This document shows positions 1 through 10,900 of a DNA stretch of 64,000 nt, in pieces. The DNA is from Desulfonatronovibrio hydrogenovorans DSM 9292 (GTDB lineage Bacteria; Desulfobacterota; Desulfovibrionia; Desulfovibrionales; Desulfonatronovibrionaceae). The notes under the pieces are model-generated. The model ran no database searches. It saw nothing but the letters and a program-made list of their open reading frames with translations, and was not told the origin of the DNA. Numbering within the stretch: position 1 is the stretch's first letter; the number at the start of each line of letters is the position of its first letter. The position numbers and the translations under genes were made by a program. The DNA is taken from NCBI RefSeq assembly GCF_000686525.1, contig NZ_JMKT01000015.1:151035-215034 (forward strand). The letters run 5' to 3'.

Positions 1-169
1 CGTCCTTGTCCTGTCGCTTTTGCAGGAACATAACCAGAAAATAGCTGCCGATAAGGGCCGGAACAACTGACAGCCCCTCCATGAACCTGGCTTGAGAAAA
101 AGAATAAGTGCTGTATATCAAGAGCAGAATAATAAATATCAGCAGGGCAATCGACAGGTAGCGGTTCAT
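1..169 (-). CDS. N-terminal fragment of a small membrane protein (runs off left edge)
   Basis: The minus strand is open from an ATG at 169 to the window edge, giving 56 residues that begin MNRYLSIALLIFIILLLIYS. Two hydrophobic stretches, about residues 5-20 and 33-50, look like transmembrane helices joined by a short polar loop (YSFSQARFMEG), and a basic tail RQDKD follows. An AGGAA sequence seven bases before the ATG can serve as ribosome binding site. The family is not recognisable from this piece. The gene points away from the kinase gene starting at 644, so the space between is a divergent control region. A + strand reading frame over the same bases is judged a shadow because it has no ribosome binding site and low-complexity content. 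Confidence 0.6.
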   Translation of the reverse strand, partial: MNRYLSIALLIFIILLLIYSTYSFSQARFMEGLSVVPALIGSYFLVMFLQKRQDKD

Positions 170-643
170 ATAATATTCCTGATTATGCTTCTAAACACCT
201 TTTTTAGAATTATTTTGTTGAATTATTCACGACACATCAGTTCAACCACTGCAGATGTACGATCTTCGGCTTTCTGAGCAGGCCTGATCTGCATCAGTGA
301 TTCTGCTGCCATGATTATCATTTGGATTTATGTTTATTGTAAAGCATGAGCATGACAAGATCAATATGCAGTAATTTTAACAACGACTTTTCAGCCACAT
401 GGTTTTCGAATCTTACTTTTTAGGGAGCTGGTATGCCCCATGGCTATGGGCGTATTTTTTTGACTGCTCTTTAGATCATGCCCCTAGTCCTTCCTCTGCC
501 CCACCATTTACCCTGCCATTGAAAACAATCCCACATTTCAGGTGAATATTGTTTTTTCCTGCAGATTCATTTACCAAGGAAGATATACGTTAAAAAATCA
601 AGCCCTTGGTTTTTCCTTTCAAAGTTTTTTTGTGGAGTCGATC
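170..643. other. Divergent intergenic region
   Basis: About 470 bases lie between the leftward membrane-protein gene and the first kinase gene. No convincing coding frame is seen. The only clear structure is a hairpin with a T-run near 432-461, listed separately. The rest is A+T-rich in its first half and C-rich near 480-520. Confidence 0.5.
432..461 (+). terminator. Hairpin followed by seven T (terminator or attenuator)
   Basis: The stem pairs the TATGCCC side with GGGCGTA across the loop GGCT, with one bulged C and one G-T pair. It is directly followed by a run of seven T. This is the shape of an intrinsic terminator reading on the + strand, yet no + strand gene lies upstream in the window. 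It may end a short leader or small RNA, or act as an attenuator for the kinase gene at 644. Confidence 0.45.
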
Positions 644-3600
644 ATGTCCAAGTCTTCCAAGGAACAAGATCAGTTGATTCAGATCAGCTTCCCTGATTCC
701 CATGACATCCTGATGGATGCTCCCATAGGTATCTTCACCTCTACCCCAGATGGCCGCTATATCTCGGTTAACCGGGCATTGGCCAGGATGTATGGGTACG
801 ATTCTCCTGAGGATATGATAGCATCAGTCAAGGACATTTCCGGGCAGGTATATGTCGACCCTGAAGACCGGAAGGAGTTCATGCGTTTACTTGAAGATTT
901 CGGTGAGGTGGTTAATCACGAATGTCGCATGCTCCGTCAAGACGGGTCAGAGTTCTGGGTGTCCAAGAGTGCCCGGATTGTTAAAAAATCTAAAGAGCAG
1001 GTCGTATATCAGGGGTTTGCTACGGATATAACGGATCGCAAGCAGGCGGAATTTCGGGAGCATAAGAGCGAGGAACGTTTTCGGCTGATGTTTACAAATG
1101 CTCCAATGCCTTATCAGTCCCTGGACGAGCAGGGGAATTTTCTGGACGTTAACCAGACTTTTCTGGATGTACTTGGCTACACTCACGAGGAACTGATCGG
1201 TAAGAATTTCGGGGAGATTCTGCATCCTGACTGGCGTGATCATTTTAAGGAGAATTTTCCCAGATTCAAGGCAGTGGGAGAGATCCTGGGCGTTGAGTTC
1301 GAGCTGGTCAAAAAGGATCAGTCAACAATTCTGGCCCACTTTAACGGCAAGATTCAGCGTGATGACCAGGGCCGATTCCAGAGAACTCACTGTATCTTTC
1401 AGGATGTCACTGAGCGTAAACGAAATGAAGAATACCTGAGGCAAGTTCTGGAGGCTACAGATGACGGAATATGGGATTATGATCTGGTCACCGGAAGCTT
1501 TGCTTGTTCAGAACGTTTTGCAGAGATGCTCGGCTATAAGCCTGAGGAAATCAAGAATTTCGGTTGCTTTTGCGAAGAAAATATCCATCCTCAAGATGCT
1601 GACAATTTTCGGTCAGCCTTTGAGGGTTATATTAGTGGACGGTTGCCAACATATGCAACTGAATTTCGCTTGAAAACAAAACAGGGCGATTATAAATGGA
1701 TATACACCCGGGGTCAGGCTTTGCAGCGGGATGCATCAGGCAGGGCATTGAGAGTCGTTGGGGCGCATACTGATATCTCCAAGCGCAAACAGACCGAGGA
1801 TGAGTTGCGGAAAAGAGAGAATTTTATCAAATCCACCCTGGACAACCTTCCAGTGGGCGTAGCCATTAATTCAGTGGATCCAGAAGTGAAATTTATCTAC
1901 ATGAATGATAATTTTCTCAGGTTTTACCGGACTACAAGAGAAGAGCTGACTGAAAAGGATTTCTGGGAGGCAGTTTATCAGGATCCCGAATACAGGGAAA
2001 AGATCAGAAAGACAGTTCTTGAAGACTGTGCCAGCAAAGATTTCTCCCGCATGTACTGGAAAGACGTCCCGGTGTCCCGTCCAGGTGAGGAACCTTTCTA
2101 TATCACGGCAAAAAATATCCCTCTGCCTGACAGCAACCTCATGGTATCGACTGTTTGGGATGTCACTGACCGTAAACTGACTGAGGATGCTCTGCGTGAA
2201 AGTGAAGAGCGGTTCAAAGCCCTGCATAATGCGTCATTTGGGGGGATCACCATCCATGATAAAGGACTGATTCTGGAATGCAACCTGGGGCTTTCAGAGA
2301 TTACCGGCTATGGTTACGAGGAACTCATTGGAATGGATGGTCTGCTTCTGATAGCTGAGCATTCCCGTGAGATGGTTATGAATAACATTCTTGCCGGTTA
2401 TGAAAAGCCTTACGAAGCCATTGGGGTGCGCAAAAACGGACAAGAATATCCCGTTCGTCTGGAAGCCAGAAACATTCCGTACAAGGGCAAGAATGTCAGG
2501 GTGGTTGAATTCAGAGATATTACCGAGCAAAAACAAGCCGAGTATGCACTTCATGAAAGTGAAGCTCGTTTCCGCAATCTCTTTGAACACGTTCCCACTG
2601 TGGCAGTCCAGGGATATGGGATGGATGGCAAAACGCTCTTCTGGAATAAGGCCTCAGAGAGATTTTATGGATTTTCATCAGAAGAGGCCATTGGAAAGAA
2701 TCTTGTGGACCTGATTATTCCAGACGAAATGCGCCAGGATGTTACTCAAGAAATGAAAACCATGCGTGAGAGTAATATACCAGTTCCAGCCACCGAACTT
2801 CAGCTCAAACGCAAAGACGGGTCCCGCATCCACGTCTATTCCAGCCATGCAATCGTCCAGAGGCCTAATCAGCCATCTGAAATGTTTTGCATTGACATCG
2901 ACCTGACTGAGCTGAAGCAGACCGAAGCTGAGCTGGTTCAGGCCAAAGAGCAGGCTGAATCCGCCAATCAGGCCAAGTCCGAGTTTCTGGCCAATATGAG
3001 TCATGAGATCAGAACACCCTTGAATGGGATTATGGGCATGATGCAGCTCCTGGAAACTACCAGCCTGGACCAGGAACAGCAGGGATACCTGCATATGTGC
3101 CTGGCCTCGGCCAACAGACTGACCAGACTACTTTCAGATATTCTGGATTTATCCAGGATAGAGTCCGGTCAGATGGTAATTCGAAAGGAAGAGGTGGATG
3201 TAAAGAGGCTGTGCGATGCAGTAAATGAGTTGTTCATGGTCACCAGCCAGGATAAGAACATATCCCTGGAATTCAGTTCAGACCTGGAGCTGCCTGGAGT
3301 TTTTCTGGGAGACGAGGGCCGACTGCAACAGATCCTGTTCAATCTTGTGGGCAATGCCATCAAGTACACTGAGCAAGGCAAAGTCAGTCTGGATATTATG
3401 CCTTTGCCTCCGGGCAGAGGTGAGCAGCTCCGCCTGTTGTTCACAATATCCGACACCGGCATAGGAATCCCTGAAGATCGTCTCAAAGTTCTTTTTCAGC
3501 CATTTTCTCAGGTGGATGGATCATATTCTCGCAGGCATCAGGGGGCAGGTCTTGGCCTGGCCATTGTTAAGCGGCTTGTTGATCTCATGGGTGGAAACAT

Positions 3601-4093
3601 CAGTGTTGACAGCACTGAAGGCAAGGGAACTACGGTTTATGTGAGTCTTCCTTTCAGACTGTCCAGTGAAGTAACCATGACCAACCATAAGCAGCCTGAG
3701 CATTTACTGAAGGCAAAGCAGAATCTTCAGATTCTTTTAGCTGAAGATGAGTTCACCAACCAGTTTGCCACACAGAAGCTTCTGGAAAGAATGGGTCATA
3801 CCGTGACAATTGCCGGGGATGGACAGCAGGTTCTTGATCTGCTCCAGAAACACGAATTCGACTGCATCCTCATGGATATTCAAATGCCGATTATGGATGG
3901 AGTCGAGGCAACCAGGATGGTCCGCTCTTCAGATGACTTTGGTTCAAAGAAAGACATACCCATAATTGCCATGACTGCCCATGCCATGGATGGAGATCGG
4001 GACCGGTTTCTGGCAGCCGGAATGAATGACTATATTTCCAAACCGGTGCAAGTAGAGGATCTGGAAAAAGTGCTGGAGAGATATTCATATTAA
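644..4093 (+). CDS. Hybrid histidine kinase with six PAS domains and a C-terminal receiver
   Basis: The product is 1149 residues from the ATG at 644, which has GGAG nine bases upstream; an in-frame ATG at 542 is less likely because the added 34 residues look non-domain. Six PAS modules follow one another at about residues 18-137, 144-260, 263-385, 393-510, 521-640 and 641-760. A HisKA domain carries the motif SHEIRTPLNG with the phospho-acceptor His near 787. The ATPase domain shows NAIKYT, DTGIGIP and GAGLGLAI boxes. A receiver at about 1030-1145 shows AEDE, MDIQMP (Asp near 1078) and ISKP. No transmembrane helix is seen, so the protein should be cytosolic. It probably autophosphorylates and passes phosphate to its own receiver; with no output domain, an Hpt partner elsewhere is needed. 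The ligand is unknown. Confidence 0.93.
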   Translation: MSKSSKEQDQLIQISFPDSHDILMDAPIGIFTSTPDGRYISVNRALARMYGYDSPEDMIASVKDISGQVYVDPEDRKEFMRLLEDFGEVVNHECRMLRQDGSEFWVSKSARIVKKSKEQVVYQGFATDITDRKQAEFREHKSEERFRLMFTNAPMPYQSLDEQGNFLDVNQTFLDVLGYTHEELIGKNFGEILHPDWRDHFKENFPRFKAVGEILGVEFELVKKDQSTILAHFNGKIQRDDQGRFQRTHCIFQDVTERKRNEEYLRQVLEATDDGIWDYDLVTGSFACSERFAEMLGYKPEEIKNFGCFCEENIHPQDADNFRSAFEGYISGRLPTYATEFRLKTKQGDYKWIYTRGQALQRDASGRALRVVGAHTDISKRKQTEDELRKRENFIKSTLDNLPVGVAINSVDPEVKFIYMNDNFLRFYRTTREELTEKDFWEAVYQDPEYREKIRKTVLEDCASKDFSRMYWKDVPVSRPGEEPFYITAKNIPLPDSNLMVSTVWDVTDRKLTEDALRESEERFKALHNASFGGITIHDKGLILECNLGLSEITGYGYEELIGMDGLLLIAEHSREMVMNNILAGYEKPYEAIGVRKNGQEYPVRLEARNIPYKGKNVRVVEFRDITEQKQAEYALHESEARFRNLFEHVPTVAVQGYGMDGKTLFWNKASERFYGFSSEEAIGKNLVDLIIPDEMRQDVTQEMKTMRESNIPVPATELQLKRKDGSRIHVYSSHAIVQRPNQPSEMFCIDIDLTELKQTEAELVQAKEQAESANQAKSEFLANMSHEIRTPLNGIMGMMQLLETTSLDQEQQGYLHMCLASANRLTRLLSDILDLSRIESGQMVIRKEEVDVKRLCDAVNELFMVTSQDKNISLEFSSDLELPGVFLGDEGRLQQILFNLVGNAIKYTEQGKVSLDIMPLPPGRGEQLRLLFTISDTGIGIPEDRLKVLFQPFSQVDGSYSRRHQGAGLGLAIVKRLVDLMGGNISVDSTEGKGTTVYVSLPFRLSSEVTMTNHKQPEHLLKAKQNLQILLAEDEFTNQFATQKLLERMGHTVTIAGDGQQVLDLLQKHEFDCILMDIQMPIMDGVEATRMVRSSDDFGSKKDIPIIAMTAHAMDGDRDRFLAAGMNDYISKPVQVEDLEKVLERYSY

Positions 4094-4155
4094 AAATGCT
4101 TAGAGCTGCCACCCGGCTGTTCAGCATATGGTGACTTGTTCAATGGGAGTCAAAT

Positions 4156-7100
4156 ATGCCCGAGTATCAATCTGAGAATTTTAAGAGCAAGCTGTCCTCT
4201 CAAGACCTTTTTGATGTGTTCATGAATGCCCCTATGGGGATCTTTTTGGCCACAGTTGAGGGGCGGTTTCTGTCAGCCAACCTGGCTATGGCCAGGATGC
4301 TGGGTTATGAAACACTGGAAGTTATGGCTTCATTTGTTGAAGATGTCACGCATCAAATATTTACTGATGGTTGTGACTGGAATAAGTGCCTCCAGCTTTG
4401 GGAAACGCAGGGCAATGAAGCCAGCCATGAATGTGCTCTGCTTGGTCAGGATGGGTCTGAAGTTCGAGCATTAATTAATATGCATGCCATTCATGATATC
4501 GATGGCAATGTTTTGAAGTATCAATTTTTTGTTAACCATGTTTTACCGGATAAACAAAACGAACCATCCTGGATAAATTTTAACCAGGACTTTCTGGTGC
4601 TTCTGGAAAATACAACAGACTTCATTTATTTCAAAGATTACAACAGGCGTATCCGCTTCTGCAGCCAGGCCATGGCCAGAATCACCGGCCATAGTGACTG
4701 GAAGGAAGTGATCGGAAAAAACGATTTTGATCTTTTTCCAAAAGAAACAGCCGGCATTTATTATCATGAAGAGAATCAGGTCCTGGAGAAAGGAATCCCT
4801 CTGCTAAACAAAGTAAATCCATATCTTGACGAGGATGGACGTCCTGGCTGGGTTTTGACCAACAAGTGGCCGGTCTTTGATGACAGTGGAAATAATGTTG
4901 TAGGACTGTTTGGTATCAGTCGGGATATTACAGATCTAAAGCAGGCCGAATTGGCACTTTCTCATTCCCATGATCTGTTGCGGTATATTGTTGAGCATAC
5001 AAGAAGCTCTGTTGCAGTACATGATAAGGATCTGAATTATATATATGTCAGTCAGCGGTATCTTGATGAATTCAAGGTCAAAGAAGAAGATATCCTTGGC
5101 AAACATCATTACGAAGTATTTCCTGACCTTCCTCAAAAATGGCGGGATGTTCACCAGAGAGCTCTTAAAGGAGAAGTAGTCAGCGCAGAAGATGATCCAT
5201 ATTACCGTGACGATGGTACAGTGGAGTGGACTCGCTGGGAATGCCGGCCATGGTATGAACAAAACGGGTCCATCGGTGGGATTGTAATTTATACCGAGGC
5301 CATAACAGAACGCAAAAATATTGAAGAGGCTCTGCGGGAGAGCGAGCAAAGATACCGGACTGTTTTTGAAAATACAGGAACTGCAACTTGCATCCTGGAA
5401 AAAAACGGAATCATCTCTCTTGCAAATACCAAGTTTGCTGAATTGGCTGGTTATCCCCTTGAAGAGATCGAAAACATAAAGACCTGGATGGAGTTTGTGG
5501 CTTCAGAGGATCTTGACCGAATGCGCCAGCAGCACGAGTTAAGACGGGAAGCTAGAAATAAGGCTCTGACCGAATATGAATTCAGATTTATTGATAGCCA
5601 GGGCAGCATTAAAAATATTTACCTGTATATTGATATGATACCTGGAACTGATAAAAGCGTGGCATCACTTCTAGACATTACTGAACTTAAGCGGTCGGAA
5701 AGTGAGTTGATCAATAGAAAAAGACTGCTTGAAGGTATTATAAATGGGGTTTCAGACGTTTTGGCCATTCAGTACCCAGATTTAAGCATCGAGCGCTATA
5801 ATCAGGCCGGGTACGATCTGTTGGGCATGACTCAGGAGGAAGTTAAAGGAAAAAAGTGTTTTGAGCTTATCGGGCGTGAGTGGGCTTGTGATATTTGTGC
5901 AACACAAAAGACTTTAAAGACTGGACAGCCTGAACAGACTGAAAAGTATATTCCTGAGCTGGGTATTTACCTTGAATGCCGGAGTAATCCCATAATGGAT
6001 GAAAAGGGTAATATCGTTCAGATTATCGAACAGCTTAGAGACATTACTGAGCGCAAGAATATTGAAGAGAAAATGCAGTTGAATGAAAAACGCCTCCAAG
6101 CCCTTCTTGACCTGAACGATATGAAAGATGCCAGTGAAACAAGACTGACAAATTTTGCAATGGAGGCGGCAGTGCTTTTGAGCGGAAGTTCCATTGGTTA
6201 CATAGCCTTTCCCAGTGAAGATGAGACAGTTTTGAATATGTATGCATGGTCCAGCCAAGCCATGAAGGAATGTGCGATCAAGGACAAGCCTGTTCAATAC
6301 AATTTAAAAGACACTGGCCTCTGGGGTGAGGCAATCCGACAGCGCTGCCCAGTAATTATAAACGATTACTCAGCGCCGAATCCCTTGAAAAAGGGGACGG
6401 CAGCCGGTCATATTCATATTGAACGCTATATGAGTGTTCCCATATTTGATGGTGACCGGATTGTCATTGTTGCAGGCGTTGGCAATAAGGAAACTGATTA
6501 TGATGATGACGATGTCCGTCAGCTTACGCTTCTTATGTCTGGGCTGTGGGCCATACTTTGCAGGAAAAGGTCTGAGGACGAACGTGAGAAGCTGCAGGAC
6601 CAGCTTATGCAGGCTCAGAAGATGGAGTCGGTTGGTATTTTGGCTGGCGGAGTAGCCCACGATTTCAACAACCTGCTGCATACCATGCAGGGAAATCTTG
6701 AATTGCTTTCTGCTGGCGAAACCCTTGATTTACGTAATTCAGAACGGTTGCAGGCTGTTTCCAAATCCATTGACCGGGCTGCCCAGCTTGTTCAGCAGCT
6801 GCTTATTTTCAGTCGAAAGGCAAGTTCCCGAATGTTACGGGTCGATGTGAATCAGGAGGTTCAGCAGGTAGTCCAAATACTGAAACGTACGGTTCCCAAG
6901 ATGATCAATTTAGTCTTGGATCTTGAACCAGACATCGATCCTGTATCAGGAGATCCAGCCCAAATTGAGCAAATCCTGCTCAACCTTACCAATAATGCTG
7001 TGGACTCTATGCCTGACGGGGGCAAGCTGACCATTACGACAGCCAACGTTGAGATTGATATGGATTTTGTTGAAAAACACCCAGATGCTTTGCCTGGATC

Positions 7101-7761
7101 CTATGTTCTCCTGGCTGTCACTGACACGGGCTGGGGTATGGACAAAAAAACGCTAAAACATATTTATGACCCTTTTTTTACCACCAAAGAGGTTGGCCAG
7201 GGAACCGGGCTAGGGCTGCCCTCGGTCTATGGTATTGTCAAAACCCATGGAGGTTACATCTACTGTGACAGCGAAGCAGGTCAAGGCACTGCTTTCAGGG
7301 TATATCTGCCTGTGATGGAAAATAGCGACGACATAATTGAAGAGCAACAGCCGGAAAGTCTGCCGCAAGGCAGAAGAGAAACTATCCTGGTGGTCGACGA
7401 TGAACCAGAAATACGGGAGTTGACTCAGGAGAGCCTGGAAGGCCTGGGATACACCGTGATTAGTGCGGAAAGTGGGGAAGAAGCCCTGTCTATTTTTCAG
7501 AAACACAGAGAAAATATCCACCTTGTTCTGCTTGACCTTAATATGCCTGGGATGGGCGGCCACAAATGCCTCCAAAAACTCCTTAAGATTGATCCATCCG
7601 TCAAGGTTCTCATTGCCAGCGGCTATTCGGCTGACGGTCAAGCAAGAGAGACTATTTCTTCCGGGGCCAAAGGTTTTATTGGCAAACCTTACCAGTTAAA
7701 GAAGCTTGCGTGTTTAGTAAGTGACCTGTTGAGCACGGACAGCCAACCTCCCATGAGCTGA
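4156..7761 (+). CDS. Hybrid histidine kinase with five PAS, a GAF and a receiver
   Basis: A 1201-residue cytosolic sensor kinase whose ATG has GGGAG upstream and lies 62 bases after the previous kinase, so the two are probably co-transcribed. PAS modules lie near residues 15-130, 145-265, 275-390, 398-515 and 525-640. The fifth contains a CDIC cysteine pair, seen in some PAS families and possibly redox- or metal-related. A GAF-like domain spans about 650-800. The kinase core is of the GGVAHDFNNLL type with the acceptor His near 835, then NLTNNAVDSMP and DTGWGMD ATPase boxes. The receiver near 1075-1190 has VVDDEPE, LDLNMPGMGG and IGKP. The first PAS resembles those of the kinases at 644 and 7926. 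Ligand and phosphate target are unknown. Confidence 0.92.
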   Translation: MPEYQSENFKSKLSSQDLFDVFMNAPMGIFLATVEGRFLSANLAMARMLGYETLEVMASFVEDVTHQIFTDGCDWNKCLQLWETQGNEASHECALLGQDGSEVRALINMHAIHDIDGNVLKYQFFVNHVLPDKQNEPSWINFNQDFLVLLENTTDFIYFKDYNRRIRFCSQAMARITGHSDWKEVIGKNDFDLFPKETAGIYYHEENQVLEKGIPLLNKVNPYLDEDGRPGWVLTNKWPVFDDSGNNVVGLFGISRDITDLKQAELALSHSHDLLRYIVEHTRSSVAVHDKDLNYIYVSQRYLDEFKVKEEDILGKHHYEVFPDLPQKWRDVHQRALKGEVVSAEDDPYYRDDGTVEWTRWECRPWYEQNGSIGGIVIYTEAITERKNIEEALRESEQRYRTVFENTGTATCILEKNGIISLANTKFAELAGYPLEEIENIKTWMEFVASEDLDRMRQQHELRREARNKALTEYEFRFIDSQGSIKNIYLYIDMIPGTDKSVASLLDITELKRSESELINRKRLLEGIINGVSDVLAIQYPDLSIERYNQAGYDLLGMTQEEVKGKKCFELIGREWACDICATQKTLKTGQPEQTEKYIPELGIYLECRSNPIMDEKGNIVQIIEQLRDITERKNIEEKMQLNEKRLQALLDLNDMKDASETRLTNFAMEAAVLLSGSSIGYIAFPSEDETVLNMYAWSSQAMKECAIKDKPVQYNLKDTGLWGEAIRQRCPVIINDYSAPNPLKKGTAAGHIHIERYMSVPIFDGDRIVIVAGVGNKETDYDDDDVRQLTLLMSGLWAILCRKRSEDEREKLQDQLMQAQKMESVGILAGGVAHDFNNLLHTMQGNLELLSAGETLDLRNSERLQAVSKSIDRAAQLVQQLLIFSRKASSRMLRVDVNQEVQQVVQILKRTVPKMINLVLDLEPDIDPVSGDPAQIEQILLNLTNNAVDSMPDGGKLTITTANVEIDMDFVEKHPDALPGSYVLLAVTDTGWGMDKKTLKHIYDPFFTTKEVGQGTGLGLPSVYGIVKTHGGYIYCDSEAGQGTAFRVYLPVMENSDDIIEEQQPESLPQGRRETILVVDDEPEIRELTQESLEGLGYTVISAESGEEALSIFQKHRENIHLVLLDLNMPGMGGHKCLQKLLKIDPSVKVLIASGYSADGQARETISSGAKGFIGKPYQLKKLACLVSDLLSTDSQPPMS

Positions 7762-7816
7762 TCCCGGATCTGCAAGCATCCAATCCAGGTGCTTCCCTGA
7801 AACTGGACAGATATAG

Positions 7817-7834
7817 CAGGCAGTGACCTGCCTG
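7817..7834 (+). other. Short perfect hairpin between kinase genes
   Basis: CAGGCAG and CTGCCTG form a 7-bp stem around the loop TGAC. No T-run follows, so it is a poor intrinsic terminator. It may be an RNA-stability or spacer hairpin between the second and third kinase genes. Confidence 0.3.
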
Positions 7835-7925
7835 AAACTGTCAAGGAGAGCCGGGTGTGAGCAGTTGCAGAAAGTGCTGAGGCAGGCAGTTTAAGGCTTA
7901 TATGGCCACGAAGGCCGGGGTGAAT

Positions 7926-10900
7926 ATGTCAGAACATAAGACTGGTCAAAATGGACCTGAACAGATGAAGATGTCTGTAGACCTTGATTACCGTGATATT
8001 CTGGAAAACTCTCCAGTTGGCATCTTTATTTCTACCCCTGGTGGCCGCTACCTTTCGGCTAATCCGGCCCTGGCCAGGATGTATGGTTATAGTTCACCTG
8101 AAGAACTCGTGGAAACAGTCTCAGACATTGCTGGACAGGTATATGTTAATCCATCTGACCGGGATGAATACAAAAGCCTTCTGGAAAAGCACGGTAAAGT
8201 CATTAACTTTGTCAGCCAAAGACTCAGAAAGGATGGCACTGTTTTCTGGGTGTCTCTCAACTCCAGGGCAGTTCGTAATGGTCTGGGCAATATTACCCAT
8301 TATCACGGATTTACTACGGACATAACCGAACAAAAGCTCGCCCAAATCGAACTTGAAAGAGAAATGGCTGAAAAGCTCAGGCATCTTGAAGCCTTCAAAA
8401 AAGAGGAAGAGCAAAGAAAAATTTTAATGAACAACTCCCGTGACGGCATCGTGATCATCGACCAGGAGCACCGGGTTATTGAGGCCAACGAGAGTTTCTC
8501 CAGAATGCTTGGCTATTCCAGTGAAGAAATTTGCACCCTGCATACCTGGGACTGGGAAGCAGTATTGACCAGGGAGCAAATCCAGTCTGGCTTTGATAAT
8601 CTTTCCAAAGCCAGAAGTCTTTTTGAGACAAGGCATAAAAGAAAAGACGGATCAGTTTTTGACGTTGAGGTTAGTGCGTCTGGGGCAAGAGTGTCAGGGC
8701 AAAACATTGTTTTTGCGGTTTGTCGGGATATTACCAAGCGCAAGAAGGTTGAACATGACCTTAAAAAATCCGAAAGCTATTACCGGGCAGTTTTTGAAAC
8801 CACTGGCTCTGCCCAGGTCATTATCAATAAGGACACGATTATTTCCCGGGCAAATTCAAAGTTTGAAGCTTTGTCAGGCTACCTCTGCCATGAGGTTGAA
8901 GGAAAGATGTCCTGGACGGAGTTTGTTCATCCAGATGACCTTGAAAGGATGACTGAATTTCATCATGACAGGCGAAAAAATGAAGCAGGCGCTCCTAAGG
9001 TTTATGAATTTCGGTTTATTGATCGCTCAGGCCAGGAACACTTCATCTATCTCTCTGTGGCCATGATTCCAGGAACTGATCAGAGCATTGCTTCGCTGAT
9101 GGATATTTCGCAGCTCAAAAGAACCGAATTTGACTTGCGGGAGAGCGAGTCAAGGAACAAGGCCCTGCTCAGCGCACTTCCAGATATGATTTTCTTACTG
9201 GATAAAGAGGGAGTGTTTCTGGATTATCATGCCCCTGGAGAGAATATGCTTTTGAGGGATCCGGGATTTTTTATCGGTAAAAGGGTTCATGAAGTTTTAG
9301 CACCCGATATTGGCGAGATGACCCTGGAAACTATCAGAAGCATCTGTCAAGCAGGTGAAGCCCCACCATATCAGTATGAGCTTTCCATCAGCGGCAGTCC
9401 AAGGTATTTTGAGAGCCGGATGGTGGCCTGTGGAGATCATTTCCTGGCCATTGTCAGGGATGTGACCCAGCAAACCAATGACCAGGCCGAGCTCAAGGAA
9501 AAGACTCAGCTTCTCCAGAAAATCACGGACAATATGTTTGATCTGGTTTGCCTTGTGGATCTGCAAGGTAAATATAAGTATGTCAGTCCGTCCTACAGGA
9601 TTTTTGGATATGATCTGGATGAACTGGTGGGGAAAAAAATGATGGATCATATTCATCCTGATGACCTGGACAGCCTGATCAAAACTTTTGAAGGTGCTAA
9701 GGTCAGCAGGGAGAAAGTCTGGACAGCTGAACTGAGATACAAATCTGCCAGAGGCGATTACCTGTGGATTGAGACCGTGGCCAGACTGATATTAGGTGAA
9801 AATGGCAGTCCTCAGGAGATCATATTTTGCAGCAGGGACATTACCGGTCGTAAAAAAATTGAAAATGAGCTGACTCGGAGCAATGAGGAGTTGAAGACAG
9901 CTGAAAGGATGGCCGGAATGGGCAGCTGGAAATATGATCCTGTCTGGGATATGGTTACCGGCTCGGATGAGGCCTACAGGATAATTGGCCTGAAAAATTA
10001 CAAGGGTGTTCCTTTTTCCCGGCTGCTTGAAGTCATTCATGAGGATGACCGGTCCCGAATTACTGATTTGCGGGATTTGATTCTTGATACTCCCCAGTCT
10101 TTTGACTTTGATCTTCGAGTGGTTGTCCTGGGAAAGCAAAAATGGTTGAGAATTGCCGGGGCTTTAAGAAGTTCCAGGCAGGGGGGCAATCCTGTGGCCA
10201 TGGGCATGGTCATGGACATAACCGAGAAAAAAGAACTGGAAATAAAAGAGAAAAGACAAAATGAACAGCTAGCCCAAGCCTCCAAGATGACTGCTTTGGG
10301 GACTCTGGTGGCTGGGGTTGCCCACGAGATTAACAATCCCACCAACCTGATCATGCTCAATGCACCCATACTGGAGAAGATATGGGATGATGCCCTGCCC
10401 ATAATTGAGGCTCACCATCAGTTGTACCCTGACTTTGAGCCGGCAGGTATCCCCTGGGCTCAGCTTGAGGAAATTGGGGCAGAACTTTTTTCAGGAATTA
10501 ATGAGGGCAGTAAAAGGATAAGCAAGATTGTATCAGAACTTAAAAATTTTGCCAGACAGTCCCCCTTAAGCCTTACTGACCTGGTGAGTATCAACGAAAT
10601 TGTTGAATCGGCCCTGACCCTGATCAGCAAGACCATATTAAGATATACCAACAACTTCAGGGTTACCCTGGAGCCGGATATCCCGGTCATCAGAGGAGAT
10701 TTTCACAAACTGGAGCAGGTGGTGGTTAACCTTCTGATAAACTCCTGCCAGGCATTGACCGATAAAAATGAAGCCATCTCCCTGAAAACTTTTTACTGGC
10801 CTGACCAGGCTACCATAGGCATTAAGATTATTGATCAGGGTGAAGGAATTCATCCGGACAATCTGAGCCGTATTCTGGATCCCTTCTTCAGTACCAGGCG

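Noticed and set aside
92..277. Open frame on the + strand near the left edge
   Set aside because: It overlaps a better minus-strand membrane-protein start and has no ribosome binding site.
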